NCBI GenBank assembly: GCA_039976075.1
Contig: JBDWFY010000001.1
Span: 372,001-436,000, forward strand
DNA length: 64,000 nt
Reading direction: 5' to 3'
Source: JBDWFY01 sp039976075
Lineage (GTDB): Bacteria > Pseudomonadota > Alphaproteobacteria > Rhizobiales > Stappiaceae
The notes beneath the pieces were generated by a model. It worked only from the letters and a program-made list of their open reading frames with translations, did not search any database and was not told the origin of the DNA. Made by a program: the position numbers and the translations under genes. How positions within the stretch are numbered: position 1 is the first letter of the stretch; each line of letters opens with the position of its first letter. This document shows positions 17,431 through 25,457 of the stretch, one piece after another.

Positions 17431-18867
17431 ATGGCACGCGATGATATCGACGAGGGCCCGCATGCAGTCGCCCCTCCCAAGCCCGATGAAATACAGAATA
17501 AAAAAGTCGCCGGCTTTGCCTCGCTGAGGAATCGGGCAGCGACGAGCCGGTTGCCGGCGCGCGTTCAGGAAGAGATCCAGCGACGAGAGTCATCCGCTGA
17601 GCAACTGATCAGTTGGGTCCAGCTCTCTCTCGTCATTTTCTTTTCCGTTCTTTATTCGCTCGCACCCAGGGCGGAAGGTTCCGAAGGCTTTAACTTTGTG
17701 CCCCTGGCACTCGGGGCATATTTCCTGTTCACGATTATTCGTCTTGGTCTTTCCTACCGAATTGAGCTGCCAAACTGGTATCTGTACATGTCGGTTGTGG
17801 TGGACGTCCTGCTTCTCGTCGCGATCATCTTTTCTTTCCATATCCAGTACAACCAGCATCCGACATTTTATTTAAAGACGCCAACGTTGATGTACATTTT
17901 CTTGTTCATCTCACTCAGGGCGCTTCGCTTTGACCCCCGTTTCATCATTGCCACTGGACTGGTTGGCGCTGCGGGCTGGATAGGGTTGGTCGGCTACGCC
18001 ATCCTTTCCGACATGGATCGGATGCGGATCACGCGCAACTACGTTGAGTATCTCACAAACAACGCCATTTTAATTGGGGCAGAACTCGATAAAACGATCA
18101 TCATACTGGGGGTTACCGGTCTGTTGAGCGTGGCGTTGTATCGCGCCCGAGCAACCTTCTTTGATGCCATTAGAGATCATGCTGCCGCAGAAGATCTGAA
18201 ACGATTTTTTGCGCCGGAAGTGGCGCAGTCGATCACCGATGCGGAAGAAAAACTGAAAGCAGGGGAGGGCTATGTTCGCGAGGCGGCTATCCTGGTCGTC
18301 GATGTTCGGTCCTTCACTACGGTTGCCGCGGGCCTGCCCCCTGAAACTGTCATGCACCTGCTGGCCCGGTATCAGACATGCGTTGTTCCGGTAATCCAGC
18401 GCAATGGAGGCCGGGTCGACAAGTTTCTCGGTGACGGCATTTTGGCGACATTTGGCGCCGTCAGTGAGAGCGAGACACATGCGGCAGATTCGTTGAGGGC
18501 AGCACAGGAGATCGTTGTTGCAATTGCGACGTGTCAGGAGGATTTTCATGCAGATGGCTGGCCGGGAGAATTCAGAATTGGCGTTTCCGTCGCCTGTGGT
18601 CCCGTCACGGTTGGTGTAGTTGGGGCAGGGGACAGGCTGGAATTTACTGCAATTGGCGATCCGGTCAATCTGGCCTCGAAACTGGAAAAATCAAATAAGG
18701 TTTTTGGCACGTGCGCTTTGACCACCCAATCTTGCCTTCTACTGGCGGAAGAACAAGGATATCAAGGCATTGGCATTGAGCCGATACCCGGCGTCTCAGT
18801 AGAGGGCACTTCGGAACCCATCGATCTTGTCGATCTCGTTCCCCAATTGCGCCATCGCCCAGGTTAG
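17431..18867 (+). CDS. Membrane-anchored class III adenylate/guanylate cyclase
   Basis: A 478-residue protein. An N-terminal cytoplasmic tail (1-55) is followed by about six membrane segments (57-78, 90-107, 115-138, 152-164, 170-192, 221-237), a linker, and a class III catalytic domain from about 280. The metal-binding aspartates are D291 (ILVVDVRSFT) and D335 (KFLGDGILATFG). The substrate-recognition segment is AIGDPVN, with D410. The transition-state Asn is N413, but the Arg normally four residues later is Lys (K417), which may lower or alter activity. Its product, probably cAMP, is the expected ligand of the protein at 15966. It lies 160 bp after the MBL gene, so it may have its own promoter. 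Confidence 0.88.
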   Translation: MARDDIDEGPHAVAPPKPDEIQNKKVAGFASLRNRAATSRLPARVQEEIQRRESSAEQLISWVQLSLVIFFSVLYSLAPRAEGSEGFNFVPLALGAYFLFTIIRLGLSYRIELPNWYLYMSVVVDVLLLVAIIFSFHIQYNQHPTFYLKTPTLMYIFLFISLRALRFDPRFIIATGLVGAAGWIGLVGYAILSDMDRMRITRNYVEYLTNNAILIGAELDKTIIILGVTGLLSVALYRARATFFDAIRDHAAAEDLKRFFAPEVAQSITDAEEKLKAGEGYVREAAILVVDVRSFTTVAAGLPPETVMHLLARYQTCVVPVIQRNGGRVDKFLGDGILATFGAVSESETHAADSLRAAQEIVVAIATCQEDFHADGWPGEFRIGVSVACGPVTVGVVGAGDRLEFTAIGDPVNLASKLEKSNKVFGTCALTTQSCLLLAEEQGYQGIGIEPIPGVSVEGTSEPIDLVDLVPQLRHRPG

Positions 18868-18943
18868 CTGCCCTCCGACCTGTTGACCTTTTCTGCGGGA
18901 CCTGCCACCGATAGTTCAGTGATTGAATATTCGGAGATTTTTG

Positions 18944-19711
18944 ATGCGTCTGGATGAAAGCATTTCGGCGATTATAACCGGTGGTGCGTCGGGTTTGGGA
19001 GAAGCGACAGCACGCGCTCTGGCTGCGCATGGTGTAAAGATTGCTCTGTTTGACATGAATGAGGACAGAGGGCGGGAAGTGGCCACCGAGATTGGTGGTG
19101 TCTGCTGCACCGTAGACGTCTCCGACAACAAGAGTGTTGAAGAAGGTTTTGCCAAGGCTCGCGTGTATAACGGGCAAGAACGCATACTGGTCAATTGCGC
19201 CGGGATTGCACCGGCCGCCAAGACGACATCCAAAGGACAACCACATTCACTGGAAATGTTCGAGAAAGTCGTCAACATCAATCTGATCGGCACGTTTCGC
19301 TGTATGGCGCATGCCTCAACAGGCATGGCCGAGCTGGAACCGGTAACCGATGATGGCGAACGCGGGGTGATAATTTCGACCGCCTCCGTTGCCGCATTTG
19401 ACGGCCAGGTCGGACAAGCCGCCTATGCCGCGTCAAAGGGAGGTGTCGCCGCTCTGACATTGCCCGTGGCGCGTGACCTGTCTCGCAGCGGTGTCCGCGT
19501 GATGACAATTGCACCAGGTCTGTTTGAAACCCCTATGTTGAAAGGGCTTCCCGAAGACGTTCAACAATCGCTGGGTAATCAGGTGCCGTTTCCATCTCGT
19601 CTTGGCCGGGCGATCGAATATGCGGAACTGGTGGAACATATTATCCGCAATGAAATGCTGAACGGTGAAACCATTCGGCTGGACGGCGCAATTCGGATGT
19701 CACCGCGATAA
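18944..19711 (+). CDS. Short-chain dehydrogenase, HSD10-like 3-hydroxyacyl-CoA dehydrogenase
   Basis: A 255-residue SDR enzyme; the ATG at 18944 has GGAG 8-9 bp upstream, whereas the earlier in-frame codon at 18923 does not. The NAD-binding loop is GGASGLGEA (about 12-20), the NCAG motif follows, and the catalytic Ser and YxxxK are seen in STASVAAF and AAYAASKGG. Long stretches (SVAAFDGQVGQAAY, VRVMTIAPGLFETPML, VPFPSRLGRAIEYAELV) closely resemble mitochondrial type II 3-hydroxyacyl-CoA dehydrogenase (HSD17B10). Oxidation of short or branched 3-hydroxyacyl-CoA is therefore the best guess. It stands alone and ends at a bidirectional hairpin terminator. Confidence 0.88.
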   Translation: MRLDESISAIITGGASGLGEATARALAAHGVKIALFDMNEDRGREVATEIGGVCCTVDVSDNKSVEEGFAKARVYNGQERILVNCAGIAPAAKTTSKGQPHSLEMFEKVVNINLIGTFRCMAHASTGMAELEPVTDDGERGVIISTASVAAFDGQVGQAAYAASKGGVAALTLPVARDLSRSGVRVMTIAPGLFETPMLKGLPEDVQQSLGNQVPFPSRLGRAIEYAELVEHIIRNEMLNGETIRLDGAIRMSPR

Positions 19712-19726
19712 TGCGTTGTCGTTAAA

Positions 19727-19752
19727 GACCCCGATGTTGGGATATCGGGGTC
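19727..19752. terminator. Bidirectional intrinsic terminator between the SDR gene and trpE(G)
   Basis: A perfect 9-bp inverted repeat, GACCCCGAT and ATCGGGGTC, with an 8-base loop lies between two convergent genes. ATTCT follows on the plus strand and TTTAAC on the minus strand, so it can end both transcripts, though the U-tracts are short. Confidence 0.75.
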
Positions 19753-19779
19753 ATTCTACAAAATCGAAACCTGCTTGTT

Positions 19780-21969
19780 TCAGGCCGTTGCTTTTAATTG
19801 CCGGCGGTCGCGTCGGCGTGCCAGTTTTTCAACGACATTGCTGATGATCCGATGTCCTGCTTCCTGTTCCAGCGACATGATTGACTCAGGGTGGAACTGA
19901 ACGGCGGCAACCGGTTCGGAAACATGCTCCAGAGCCATAGGAATACCGTCTTCAGTCTGGGCAGTGACAAGCAGGTCCGAAGGCACAAAATCCGGTCGGG
20001 CATAAAGCGAGTGATACCGCCCGGCGGTTACCGGCGACTGAAGTCCGGCAAACAGAAGACTTTCAGCATCGAAAGTAACGGGGGAGGGTTTTCCATGAAC
20101 CGGTACATCGAGCTGCCCCAACGTCCCTCCAAACGACTCGCACAGAGCCTGCAAACCCAGACACACACCGAAAACAGGCAATCCCCTGGCGCGGGCCCGG
20201 CCAATGCTGGCCGCGCAGTCAAAGTCCGCGGGCCGGCCCGGTCCCGGAGACAAAACAACAAGATCCGGATCGACATCATCAAAAAGCGCATCGCTGACCG
20301 GTGAGCGATACGTGACAACCTCGGCACCGGTTTGTCGGAAGTAGTTGGCCAGAGTGTGTACAAAACTGTCTTCGTGATCAATGAGCAGAACCTTCACGCC
20401 TTCGCCGACAAGATGAGTTTCCTGCGCGCTGGCCTGCTCCTTTATATTGCCGGCATTACGAACCGCTTCGATCATTGCAGAGGCTTTGAGTTCCGTTTCG
20501 GCTTCCTCGTCCTCAGGCACACTGTCATACAGGAGCGTAGCGCCGGCTCTGATTTCCGCGATACCGTTTTTTATACGCACAGTTCTGAGCGTAAGGCCGG
20601 TATTAAGGTCGCCGTTAAAATGGATCATGCCGATTGCACCACCGTACCAGGCGCGCGGGCTTTTTTCATGCTCTTCAATGAACTGCATCGCCCAGCGTTT
20701 GGGCGCGCCTGTCACCGTTACCGCCCAGGTATGGGACAGAAATGCATCCAGTGCGTCCATATCATCGCGCAAGATCGCTTCGATGTGGTCAACCGTATGA
20801 ATGAGGCGGGAATACATTTCTATCTGGCGTCTGCCGATTACACGAACCGAACCGGGTTCACAGATCCTGCTTTTGTCATTGCGGTCCACGTCCGAGCACA
20901 TGGTGAGTTCAGCTTCGTCCTTTGCGGAATTCAGCAGCTTGCGGATCTGCGTTTCATCTTCAATGGCATTCTTTCCCCGCCTGATCGTTCCAGAGATGGG
21001 ACAGGTTTCAACCCGGCGCCCACCGGAAACGCGCACATACATCTCCGGAGACGCACCCACGAGAAACTCGTTATCACCAAGATTGATGAAAAAGGAATAA
21101 GGAGAGGGATTGATTTCTTTTAACAGGCGGCTAATGGCCGAGGGCTGGGCAGTGCATCGTTCTGTAAATGTCTGGCCCGGGACTACCTCAAACAGGTCCC
21201 CACGCTTGAAATACTCAATCGCCTCTTTGACTAGTTTGGCATATTCCCCCGGTTGATGATCACCGCGTCCGGGATCGTGATTTGCAGCCATGAATGGGAC
21301 TGGTTCACTCTTCGATGACAGGTCTGCTGTCGATTTTCCTTCATGAACAAATGCATATTCATAGACAGTTGCCCGTCGGGCGTGATGATCGACGACCAGG
21401 ACTTCGTCGGGCAGGAACAGGACAATGTCACGCTGATCCTCAGGGCGCGAAATTTTCTGCTCAATCGGTTCGAATTGAAATGCAACATCGTAGCCAAAAG
21501 CGCCGTAGAGACCCAGGTTGGGGTCATCGCAAGCAAAGAGATCAATAAGCGCCCGAATGACGATAAAGACTGATGGTTGACGGGAGCGTTCTTCTTCAGT
21601 GAATGAGCGCATCGCCGGTGCAATCGACAGATCGATGCGACTGTCCGTCGAGGAGACATCTTTGACCCCCTCCAGGCCATCCAGCGCAGGCAGAATGGCC
21701 TGAACAAGCAGCTTGCCCCGTTCGTTCAACGCGTCGACTTTCACTGTCATACCGTTTGATGAAATCATCAGCGGGGGATTGGCGATCGCGGTGTCCCATC
21801 GCGTATAACGACCGGGATACTCGTAGTTCGATGAAAAAACCGCACCACGCGTTTCGTCGATCCGATCTATCCAGTCAGAGGTTCCGGCTTCATAGTCTGA
21901 GGGTTTTGAACGCCGTACGACTTCGATACCACCGGCAGTTATGAAACGCTGATCTGCCAAATTAGCCAT
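19780..21969 (-). CDS. trpE(G): Fused anthranilate synthase TrpE(G)
   Basis: A 729-residue fusion of anthranilate synthase component I (about 1-510) and the glutamine amidotransferase component (about 525-720). It converts chorismate and glutamine to anthranilate, the first step of tryptophan synthesis. The amidotransferase has the catalytic Cys in FGVCLGLQALCE and the His-Glu pair in VQFHPESIMS. The synthase domain has the chorismate-binding blocks CPISGTIRRGKN and SHTWAVTVTGAPKRWAM. This fusion is typical of Rhizobiales and a few other bacteria. AAGGAAG lies upstream of the ATG at 21969. Expression is probably set by the Trp-codon leader and attenuator just upstream. Confidence 0.96.
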   Translation of the reverse strand: MANLADQRFITAGGIEVVRRSKPSDYEAGTSDWIDRIDETRGAVFSSNYEYPGRYTRWDTAIANPPLMISSNGMTVKVDALNERGKLLVQAILPALDGLEGVKDVSSTDSRIDLSIAPAMRSFTEEERSRQPSVFIVIRALIDLFACDDPNLGLYGAFGYDVAFQFEPIEQKISRPEDQRDIVLFLPDEVLVVDHHARRATVYEYAFVHEGKSTADLSSKSEPVPFMAANHDPGRGDHQPGEYAKLVKEAIEYFKRGDLFEVVPGQTFTERCTAQPSAISRLLKEINPSPYSFFINLGDNEFLVGASPEMYVRVSGGRRVETCPISGTIRRGKNAIEDETQIRKLLNSAKDEAELTMCSDVDRNDKSRICEPGSVRVIGRRQIEMYSRLIHTVDHIEAILRDDMDALDAFLSHTWAVTVTGAPKRWAMQFIEEHEKSPRAWYGGAIGMIHFNGDLNTGLTLRTVRIKNGIAEIRAGATLLYDSVPEDEEAETELKASAMIEAVRNAGNIKEQASAQETHLVGEGVKVLLIDHEDSFVHTLANYFRQTGAEVVTYRSPVSDALFDDVDPDLVVLSPGPGRPADFDCAASIGRARARGLPVFGVCLGLQALCESFGGTLGQLDVPVHGKPSPVTFDAESLLFAGLQSPVTAGRYHSLYARPDFVPSDLLVTAQTEDGIPMALEHVSEPVAAVQFHPESIMSLEQEAGHRIISNVVEKLARRRDRRQLKATA

Positions 21970-22009
21970 TTGATCCGTCTTCCTTCAAATAAAAACCGCG
22001 GTATCCAGT

Positions 22010-22043
22010 AACAACAAAGCCGCCCGGAAAATCCGCGGCGGCC
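22010..22043 (-). promoter_or_regulatory. trp attenuator: terminator/antiterminator structure
   Basis: On the minus strand, GCCGCC and GGCGGC with an inner CGG/CCG form a GC-rich hairpin (22019-22042), followed by TTTGTTGTT, a good intrinsic terminator about 40 bp before trpE(G). The left arm (GGCCGCC, plus-strand 22037-22043) is also perfectly complementary to GGCGGCC at 22079-22085, which directly follows the leader peptide stop codon. Pairing there would make an antiterminator that excludes the terminator. This is the classic attenuation layout: ribosome stalling at the Trp codons favours readthrough when charged tRNA-Trp is scarce. Confidence 0.88.
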
Positions 22044-22085
22044 CTGATCCATTGTCACATACAGAAATGACGTATCGTGGCCGCC

Positions 22086-22118
22086 TTAAGCGCACCACCA
22101 CCAATGTTGAACTGACAT
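22086..22118 (-). CDS. trpL: trp leader peptide (three consecutive Trp codons)
   Basis: A tiny open frame reads ATG TCA GTT CAA CAT TGG TGG TGG TGC GCT TAA, giving MSVQHWWWCA. Three tandem Trp codons followed by the attenuator hairpin identify it as the tryptophan leader peptide upstream of trpE(G), as in Sinorhizobium, where the peptide also has WWW near its end. An in-frame ATG six codons upstream (22136) would give a 16-residue form; GGGAG lies immediately before that ATG, only 1 bp away, so neither start has an ideal ribosome site. Confidence 0.9.
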   Translation of the reverse strand: MSVQHWWWCA

Positions 22119-22200
22119 TGTTGTCTGTATGATCATGCTCCCTGATTAGACCAGCCGCGACAAAGATGCAATCTTTGAGAAATGCCAAGGTGATTGTCGA

Positions 22201-23361
22201 TCAAGGTTGGCCGGCGTGGAAGATCAGGCGATCAAGAAATGCACCACATTTTTCAAGCTCTGACCGGACGATGAATTCATCCGGTTTATGAGCCTGCTCA
22301 ATTGAACCCGGCCCAACAACAACGGTCGGGACATCAGCAATATCAACAAACAAGCCTGCCTCTGTTCCGTATGCCACTTTTGCATGATCATTTCGACCGG
22401 CGAGCCGCTTTGCCAGCCGTGTCACATCGGCATCCTGAGCAGTGTTAAGACCGGGAAACTGCGAAATCCATTCAAATTTAATGCCACTGTTTTCAGAGCG
22501 GGATTTCATTTCCGGCTCTAATGTGTCTTTCGCAAATTCCATGATTTCGCTGACCAGCGCATCAGCATTCTCATTCGGCAAAACCCTGAATTCAAACGAA
22601 ACAACACAATGTTCAGGGACGATATTGAGGATCGTTCCACCTTCTATTGTACCTGTGTGCGCCGTTGTGAAGGGGACATCGTAGAGCGCATCAATTGGCC
22701 CTGTCTCAAGCCGGTCGGCCATCTCCTTCAATTTGACGACAAAGCGAGCGGCAAAGTCGATCGCATTGACACCTTGAGGAGAGAGAGATGAATGACAGGC
22801 CTTCCCGGTGAAGAATGCGCGCAAGGATCGTTTTGCCTTGTGCGCGATCACCACTTGCATGTTTGTCGGTTCTCCGACGAAACAGGCTTCCGGTATTACA
22901 GGTCGTTCTTTCAGTTCATTCAGCAATCCCTGAATTCCGATACATCCCACTTCTTCATCATATGAAAACGCGAGATGGATTGGCTTAGCCAAGGGAGCCG
23001 CGACAAAATCCGGCACCTTTGCAAGACAACAGGCAAGAAAACCTTTCATGTCGCAGGTGCCTCGACCATACAGCCGACCGTCGGCAGCTTCCAGTTTAAA
23101 GGGATCTGTTTGCCAGCTCTGTCCATCGACCGGAACAACATCGGTATGGCCGGAAAGAATGTAGCCGGGAACGTCGCTGGGACCTATCGTTGCATAGAGA
23201 TTGGCTTTCTGCCCGGTGTCATCGTAAACCCGTTCAGATGCGACGCCATGGTTGGCAAGATAATCTTCCACCCAGTCGATCAGTGCCAGGTTGGAATTGC
23301 GACTGGTCGTGTCAAATGACACCAACTGCGCCAGGATTTCTTCTGAGGTCAATTCAGCCAC
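22201..23361 (-). CDS. argE: Acetylornithine deacetylase, M20 family (ArgE-like)
   Basis: A zinc-dependent M20 amidohydrolase that removes the acetyl group from N-acetylornithine or a related N-acyl amino acid. Metal-site motifs are LSGHTDVVPVDG, the Asp in GRGTCDMKGF, the Glu pair in YDEEVGCIG, and the late His in EQAHKPDEF. The frame is open to a TTG at 23439 that overlaps the LysR stop, but the first 26 residues look unlike the family. I chose the GTG at 23361 (VAELTSEEILAQLVSFDTTSRNSN); a TTG three codons on is also possible. It lies directly downstream of the LysR gene, probably in the same transcript. Confidence 0.85.
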   Translation of the reverse strand: MAELTSEEILAQLVSFDTTSRNSNLALIDWVEDYLANHGVASERVYDDTGQKANLYATIGPSDVPGYILSGHTDVVPVDGQSWQTDPFKLEAADGRLYGRGTCDMKGFLACCLAKVPDFVAAPLAKPIHLAFSYDEEVGCIGIQGLLNELKERPVIPEACFVGEPTNMQVVIAHKAKRSLRAFFTGKACHSSLSPQGVNAIDFAARFVVKLKEMADRLETGPIDALYDVPFTTAHTGTIEGGTILNIVPEHCVVSFEFRVLPNENADALVSEIMEFAKDTLEPEMKSRSENSGIKFEWISQFPGLNTAQDADVTRLAKRLAGRNDHAKVAYGTEAGLFVDIADVPTVVVGPGSIEQAHKPDEFIVRSELEKCGAFLDRLIFHAGQP

Positions 23362-23435
23362 TCGCCGGTCGTATTGTCGAACGCTCTTTCCTTGGCTCGT
23401 TAGAGCACACAGGGCGCATTGTATAGATGTATTAT

Positions 23436-24380
23436 TCAAACCGGCGTGGAATAGTCATCCTCCGGTCCGTACTTCCTTGCGTGTTCAACAAACCTCTGAG
23501 CGAGAGAGGTGGCGGGCCCGGAAGGTAGTATGAAGCTTGTCGTATAGGCCACCTCGGGAACAAATTTCCGGAACACCACCTCGGGATCATTTTGAAGAAC
23601 CAGCGGAAAGGGATTAATCAGCGCAACTCCTGCACCCTGGCGGACCATCTCAAGAACTGTGTGGGAGGTGGCGGTCTCAATTATGATATTTCTGGCGATA
23701 CCACGTTCGGCAAACAGCTTGTCATAGGCAGAACGTCTCTGAAAGCGACGATTGAAGGCGATAAAATTTTCTCCATCGAAATCTTCCGGTGTCACAATTT
23801 CTTTTCGCGCCAGAGGGTGGTTAACGGGTAAAATTGCATGAGCCATTGTTTGCCGGTAGGGCGTTATTTTCAGACCTTGATGGGAAACGTTACCATCCGT
23901 AAGACCGAGGTCTGCTCTGTCGTCTGCAACAGCGGCAATGACGGTTGAGGTGGTGCCAGACTCTGCGTGAATGCGCGCATCGGGATATTCTGCAAGAAAT
24001 GACTTGAACAAGCGAGGCAACAGGAAATGCCCCAAGGTTGGAGGGGCGACAATTTTCAATCGATCCTTATGGTCCGGTCTCCAGTCCGCTTCCTCCAGTC
24101 GGGCAAGGGTGGAGAATATGGGATCGATCTCAGTATTCAACGCCAATGCATCTGCGGTAGGGCTCAAACGTCCACCTTCCCGAGCAAAAAGTTCCCGGCC
24201 CATTCGTGCTTCAACCTGAGCTATCGCACGGCTGACTGCTGGTTGGGAGATTCCTAATTTCTGAGCCGCAAGTGTCGTTTTGCGCAGAGCAATTACCGTG
24301 CGCAGAATCTCCAATTCCCGCAAAGTAAAACGTCCACGGCGTCTTGCGGCCGGCGAGCCCAGGTCGTTGTTCTGTGTCAT
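23436..24380 (-). CDS. LysR-family transcriptional regulator
   Basis: A 314-residue regulator. The N-terminal winged helix-turn-helix is at about 18-77 (TLAAQKLGISQPAVSRAIAQVE), followed by a substrate-binding co-inducer domain. It is co-oriented with, and immediately upstream of, the ArgE-like gene, so it may control that gene. The effector is unknown. Most LysR genes are divergent from their target; here the upstream neighbour is the ROK kinase gene 112 bp away on the same strand. Confidence 0.9.
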   Translation of the reverse strand: MTQNNDLGSPAARRRGRFTLRELEILRTVIALRKTTLAAQKLGISQPAVSRAIAQVEARMGRELFAREGGRLSPTADALALNTEIDPIFSTLARLEEADWRPDHKDRLKIVAPPTLGHFLLPRLFKSFLAEYPDARIHAESGTTSTVIAAVADDRADLGLTDGNVSHQGLKITPYRQTMAHAILPVNHPLARKEIVTPEDFDGENFIAFNRRFQRRSAYDKLFAERGIARNIIIETATSHTVLEMVRQGAGVALINPFPLVLQNDPEVVFRKFVPEVAYTTSFILPSGPATSLAQRFVEHARKYGPEDDYSTPV

Positions 24381-24492
24381 CTCAATAAAATCAATACATT
24401 ATCAAAAATTTCTTCAATGGGTAAATCATAGTGAGTATCGCTGCAGACAACAAGCAACCGAGAAAAATCCCTCCTGAAATGCAGTTTTTTTA

Positions 24493-25389
24493 TCACTCAT
24501 TCCATAGCCATGCAGCGCCGCGCACACCAGAACTGTCGCCATGTATTGCTTTACGGACCGGCGTATCGAACGCATCAGAAAAAATATGCGTTTCTATGAG
24601 CGCAGGGAGTTCGGTGTAAAGCCGATCGACATTTGACATGCCCCCACCGAGGACAACCACATCCGGATCCAGAATATTACAGATCATGGCAATTCCCCTT
24701 GCCAGACGATCTTTGTACCGTTCGAAGGCGTGTTCGCATTCAATGTCACCCTGATTAGCCCCGGCGATAATGTCAGACCCGGCAATCTTTCGCCCGGATA
24801 CGTGTGCAAAATCACGTTCAAATCCCGTTCCCGAAACATAACTTTCAAGACATGCTTGACGCCCGCACCAGCAGGAAACACCCGGAAACTCTTCCTTGGT
24901 CATCCAGGGAAGGGGAATATGACCAATCTCCCCGGCAATAGCCTGATGTCCTGTCAGCGCTTTACCATCCTGCGCAATTCCCGATCCACATCCTGTGCCT
25001 AGTATGATCGCAAAAACAAGGTGAGAACCTGCACCCGCTCCGTCGATGGCTTCCGAAACAGCAAAACAATTGGCATCGTTCTGAACCCGCACCGGGCGCT
25101 CAAGAATTTTTGATAAATCCTTGTCCAGAGCCTCACCGTTCAGCCAGGTCATATTCGCATTCCTGACGAGGCCGGAAGATGGTGAAATGGATCCGGGAAT
25201 ACCCAGCCCAATGCTGCCCTTAAGGCCGGTGGCCGCTTCCGCCGATATGACCAGGTCTGCCATCACCTCAAGGCACTGGACATAACTGCTGCGTGGCGTG
25301 GGCACGCGTTTGCGAAACAGTTGCGTACCCTGATCATCGAGCGCAACAACCTCAATTTTCGTCCCCCCGCAATCAACTCCAATACGCAT
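24493..25389 (-). CDS. ROK-family sugar kinase
   Basis: A 298-residue ROK kinase from the ATG at 25389; a longer open frame to 25461 overlaps the upstream ATPase gene. The ATP-binding motif is GVDCGGTK (about 4-11), with a second phosphate loop at LGTGCGSGI. The ROK zinc site is VSCWCGRQACLES. The substrate is probably a hexose or N-acetyl-hexosamine. It is the last gene of the M20-transporter operon, 68 bp after the ATPase gene, suggesting that the imported compound contains a sugar. Confidence 0.88.
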   Translation of the reverse strand: MRIGVDCGGTKIEVVALDDQGTQLFRKRVPTPRSSYVQCLEVMADLVISAEAATGLKGSIGLGIPGSISPSSGLVRNANMTWLNGEALDKDLSKILERPVRVQNDANCFAVSEAIDGAGAGSHLVFAIILGTGCGSGIAQDGKALTGHQAIAGEIGHIPLPWMTKEEFPGVSCWCGRQACLESYVSGTGFERDFAHVSGRKIAGSDIIAGANQGDIECEHAFERYKDRLARGIAMICNILDPDVVVLGGGMSNVDRLYTELPALIETHIFSDAFDTPVRKAIHGDSSGVRGAAWLWNE

Positions 25390-25457
25390 TACAATTTCCA
25401 GACATTTTCCGATGTACGCAGTGCCCCCGATCCAGCAACGTGCCGACCCAAATGATT

